Below are positions 62,596-64,000 of a stretch of 64,000 nucleotides of DNA, piece by piece. The notes beneath the pieces were generated by a model that worked only from the letters and a program-made list of their open reading frames with translations, did not search any database and had not been told where the DNA came from. The translations under genes were made by a program, and so were the position numbers. The stretch spans positions 1-64,000 of the forward strand of contig JAFIFV010000043.1 of the NCBI GenBank assembly GCA_020831845.1, in the 5' to 3' direction. The DNA is from Ectothiorhodospiraceae bacterium. GTDB lineage: Bacteria > Pseudomonadota > Gammaproteobacteria > Nitrococcales > Aquisalimonadaceae. Within the stretch, counting starts at the first letter, position 1. Each line of letters begins with the position of its first letter.

Positions 62596-64000
62596 AACGC
62601 TTTCCTCGGGAAACGATACTGCGTGTCGTTCTCTGTCTGCTGCTGCTGGGCTCGCTCTACCTGCTGAGCGTGGCCACGCAGAACTCCGAGATTTTCGGTG
62701 AGCTGCACCCGTGGCTGCTGATCATCAACAGCATCTGCCTGGTGGGGCTGCTCGGCCTCATCATCTGGAATCTTGCCCGGCTCATCATTCAGTACCGTCA
62801 GCGCCAGGCGGGCAGCCGACTCACGGTGAGGCTGGTGTCCATGTTCGTGGTGCTGGCGGTGGTCCCGGTCAGCGTGGTGTACATCTTCTCCGTGCAGTTC
62901 CTGGGGAGGGGTATCGAGAGCTGGTTCGATGCGCGCCTGGAACACCAGGCCATGGAGGATGCGTTGAACCTCTCCCAGGCGTCTTTCGACACCCGCATGC
63001 GCGAGCTGCTGCAGCGCACCGAGCGCGCGGCGCCCGAATTCTCCGGGGTGACCGAAGCCGGCGCTTCCCTTGAGCTGGGACGGCAGCGGGAGTACCTGGG
63101 CGCGGCGGAGCTGACGCTGATGAGCAATACCGGCCGGATCATCGCCACCAGCGCCCGGGAGCCCTCGGCGATACTGCCGCACCGGCCGGAGCAGGATATC
63201 CTGGTGCAGTTGCGCCAGGGCCGGAGTTACGTGGGGCTGGATCCGATCGGCGAGGGAGGTCTGCATATCCGCGTGCTGGTGCCGACGCCCTCCGACGAGG
63301 GGGTGCCCAACCAGCGTATCCTGCAGGCGCTGTTCCTGGTCTCTCCGCGCATGGACACCCTGGCGGAAAGCGTCCAGCTTGCCTATTCCCGTTACCAGGA
63401 GCAGGGCTATCTGCGCCGTCCCCTGCAGGACAGTTTCATACTCACGCTGTCGCTGGTGCTGCTGATCAGCCTGCTGTTCGCGGTGTGGTCCGCATTCTAC
63501 GCGGCGCGGCGACTGGTGGCGCCGATCCGCTACCTGGCAGAGGGCACAGAGGCGGTGGCGGCCGGCGAGTACGGCAAGCAGTTGCCACCGGCCGGGCGCG
63601 ATGACCTTGGCTTCCTGGTGCGCTCCTTCAACGACATGAGCCGCCGCGTGGCCCATGCCCGCGACCAGGCGAAGACCAGCCAGGCGCAGGTGGAGGCGCA
63701 GCGTACCTATCTGGAAACGGTGCTGGGGCGGTTGTCCTCCGGCGTGCTGGTGCTCGAGCGGGACGGGACGCTGCGCACCTACAATGCAGCCGCCGAGCAG
63801 ATCCTGGGGCTGCCCCTGCGCAGTGCCAGCGGCCGCTCGCTGGCCAACCTGACCGCCGGTTACCCGGAGCTGGAGCCGCTGCCGGGCGTGGTTGCGCGAC
63901 GGCTGACCGGTGATGCCTCGGAGTGGCGCGAGGAAGTGGTGTTGCAGCGGTCGTCCGGCCGGCAGGTGCTGATGTGCAACGGTGCAAGTCTGCCGGGGGC
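62577..64000 (+). CDS. ntrY: NtrY-like sensor histidine kinase, cut by the window edge
   Basis: The first about 474 residues of a membrane histidine kinase, open to the last base. It starts at ATG 62577, overlapping the DUF4390 gene by 19 bases. Visible are three N-terminal transmembrane helices (around residues 17-36, 43-64 and 84-106), a periplasmic sensor region, a fourth helix (about 283-305), a HAMP domain (RLVAPIRYLAEGTEAVAAGEY) and the beginning of a PAS domain (LSSGVLVLERDGTLRTYNAAA). The kinase core lies beyond the window. NtrY kinases pair with an NtrX sigma-54 response regulator and sense nitrogen or redox state. Confidence 0.9.
   Translation, partial: MAGGSLKRFPRETILRVVLCLLLLGSLYLLSVATQNSEIFGELHPWLLIINSICLVGLLGLIIWNLARLIIQYRQRQAGSRLTVRLVSMFVVLAVVPVSVVYIFSVQFLGRGIESWFDARLEHQAMEDALNLSQASFDTRMRELLQRTERAAPEFSGVTEAGASLELGRQREYLGAAELTLMSNTGRIIATSAREPSAILPHRPEQDILVQLRQGRSYVGLDPIGEGGLHIRVLVPTPSDEGVPNQRILQALFLVSPRMDTLAESVQLAYSRYQEQGYLRRPLQDSFILTLSLVLLISLLFAVWSAFYAARRLVAPIRYLAEGTEAVAAGEYGKQLPPAGRDDLGFLVRSFNDMSRRVAHARDQAKTSQAQVEAQRTYLETVLGRLSSGVLVLERDGTLRTYNAAAEQILGLPLRSASGRSLANLTAGYPELEPLPGVVARRLTGDASEWREEVVLQRSSGRQVLMCNGASLPG

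Overview
The window is a GC-rich (roughly 60-65% by eye), gene-dense chromosomal segment of a gammaproteobacterium. Three things point there: the gene order lysM - dprA - smg - topA - tsaC - hemF, with def - fmt - rsmB - DUF4390 - ntrY divergent; a homodimeric-E1 pyruvate dehydrogenase operon whose E3 carries its own lipoyl domain; and proteobacterial single genes such as DUF4124, DUF502 and DUF294. A Tat-targeted sulfide:quinone reductase and a BCCT osmolyte transporter would suit a halophilic or haloalkaliphilic, sulfur-exposed member of the Chromatiales/Ectothiorhodospiraceae, but that placement is inference. The first 65 bases are pure C, so the left edge is probably a contig end or assembly artefact. 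The right edge cuts ntrY. I saw no tRNA, rRNA, CRISPR array, prophage or complete insertion sequence.

Layout. 0.2-2.8 kb: sulfide:quinone reductase with a small membrane protein, then an outer-membrane barrel. 3.3-3.9 kb: a decayed glutamate-type dehydrogenase. 3.9-7.6 kb: LysR regulator divergent from glutathione-dependent formaldehyde detoxification (adhC, fghA), then a shikimate kinase-like protein. 7.7-19 kb: accessory and stress genes (membrane proteins, a secreted octapeptide-repeat protein, PfpI, HDOD-GAF, saccharopine-dehydrogenase-like with divergent TetR, PfpI/thioesterase divergent from a GlxA-type AraC regulator, Tat aldo-keto reductase, DUF2235, SDR). 19-22 kb: a GST broken by a stop codon, and a BCCT transporter. 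21.6-29.8 kb: exonuclease plus DUF294 signalling protein, DUF4124, an apparent ppk2 - enoyl-CoA hydratase - sterol desaturase - barrel operon, and a sulfurtransferase. 29.9-36.7 kb: carotenoid oxygenase, a STAND ATPase, hydrolase, GNAT, lipoprotein and panB. 36.8-43.5 kb: LysR, a nested-palindrome MITE-like element, a sigma-54-type aldehyde dehydrogenase gene, frameshifted msrA, nucleoside hydrolase, an OXA-type class D beta-lactamase and a methyltransferase. 44-50.7 kb: Nudix, YCII, and aceE-aceF-lpd. 51-64 kb: conserved housekeeping block.

Three recognisable genes are disabled: a glutamate-type dehydrogenase by an internal stop plus a deletion at a short imperfect direct repeat, a Nu-class GST by one stop codon, and msrA by one missing base. 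They mean either recent gene decay or residual sequence error. Non-coding signals worth attention are the MITE-like element at 37832-38103, a -24/-12 promoter with an upstream palindrome in front of the aldehyde dehydrogenase, and overlapping palindromes between panB and its divergent LysR gene. I found no self-contained new defence or mobile system. The least explained proteins are the STAND ATPase and the octapeptide-repeat exported protein.
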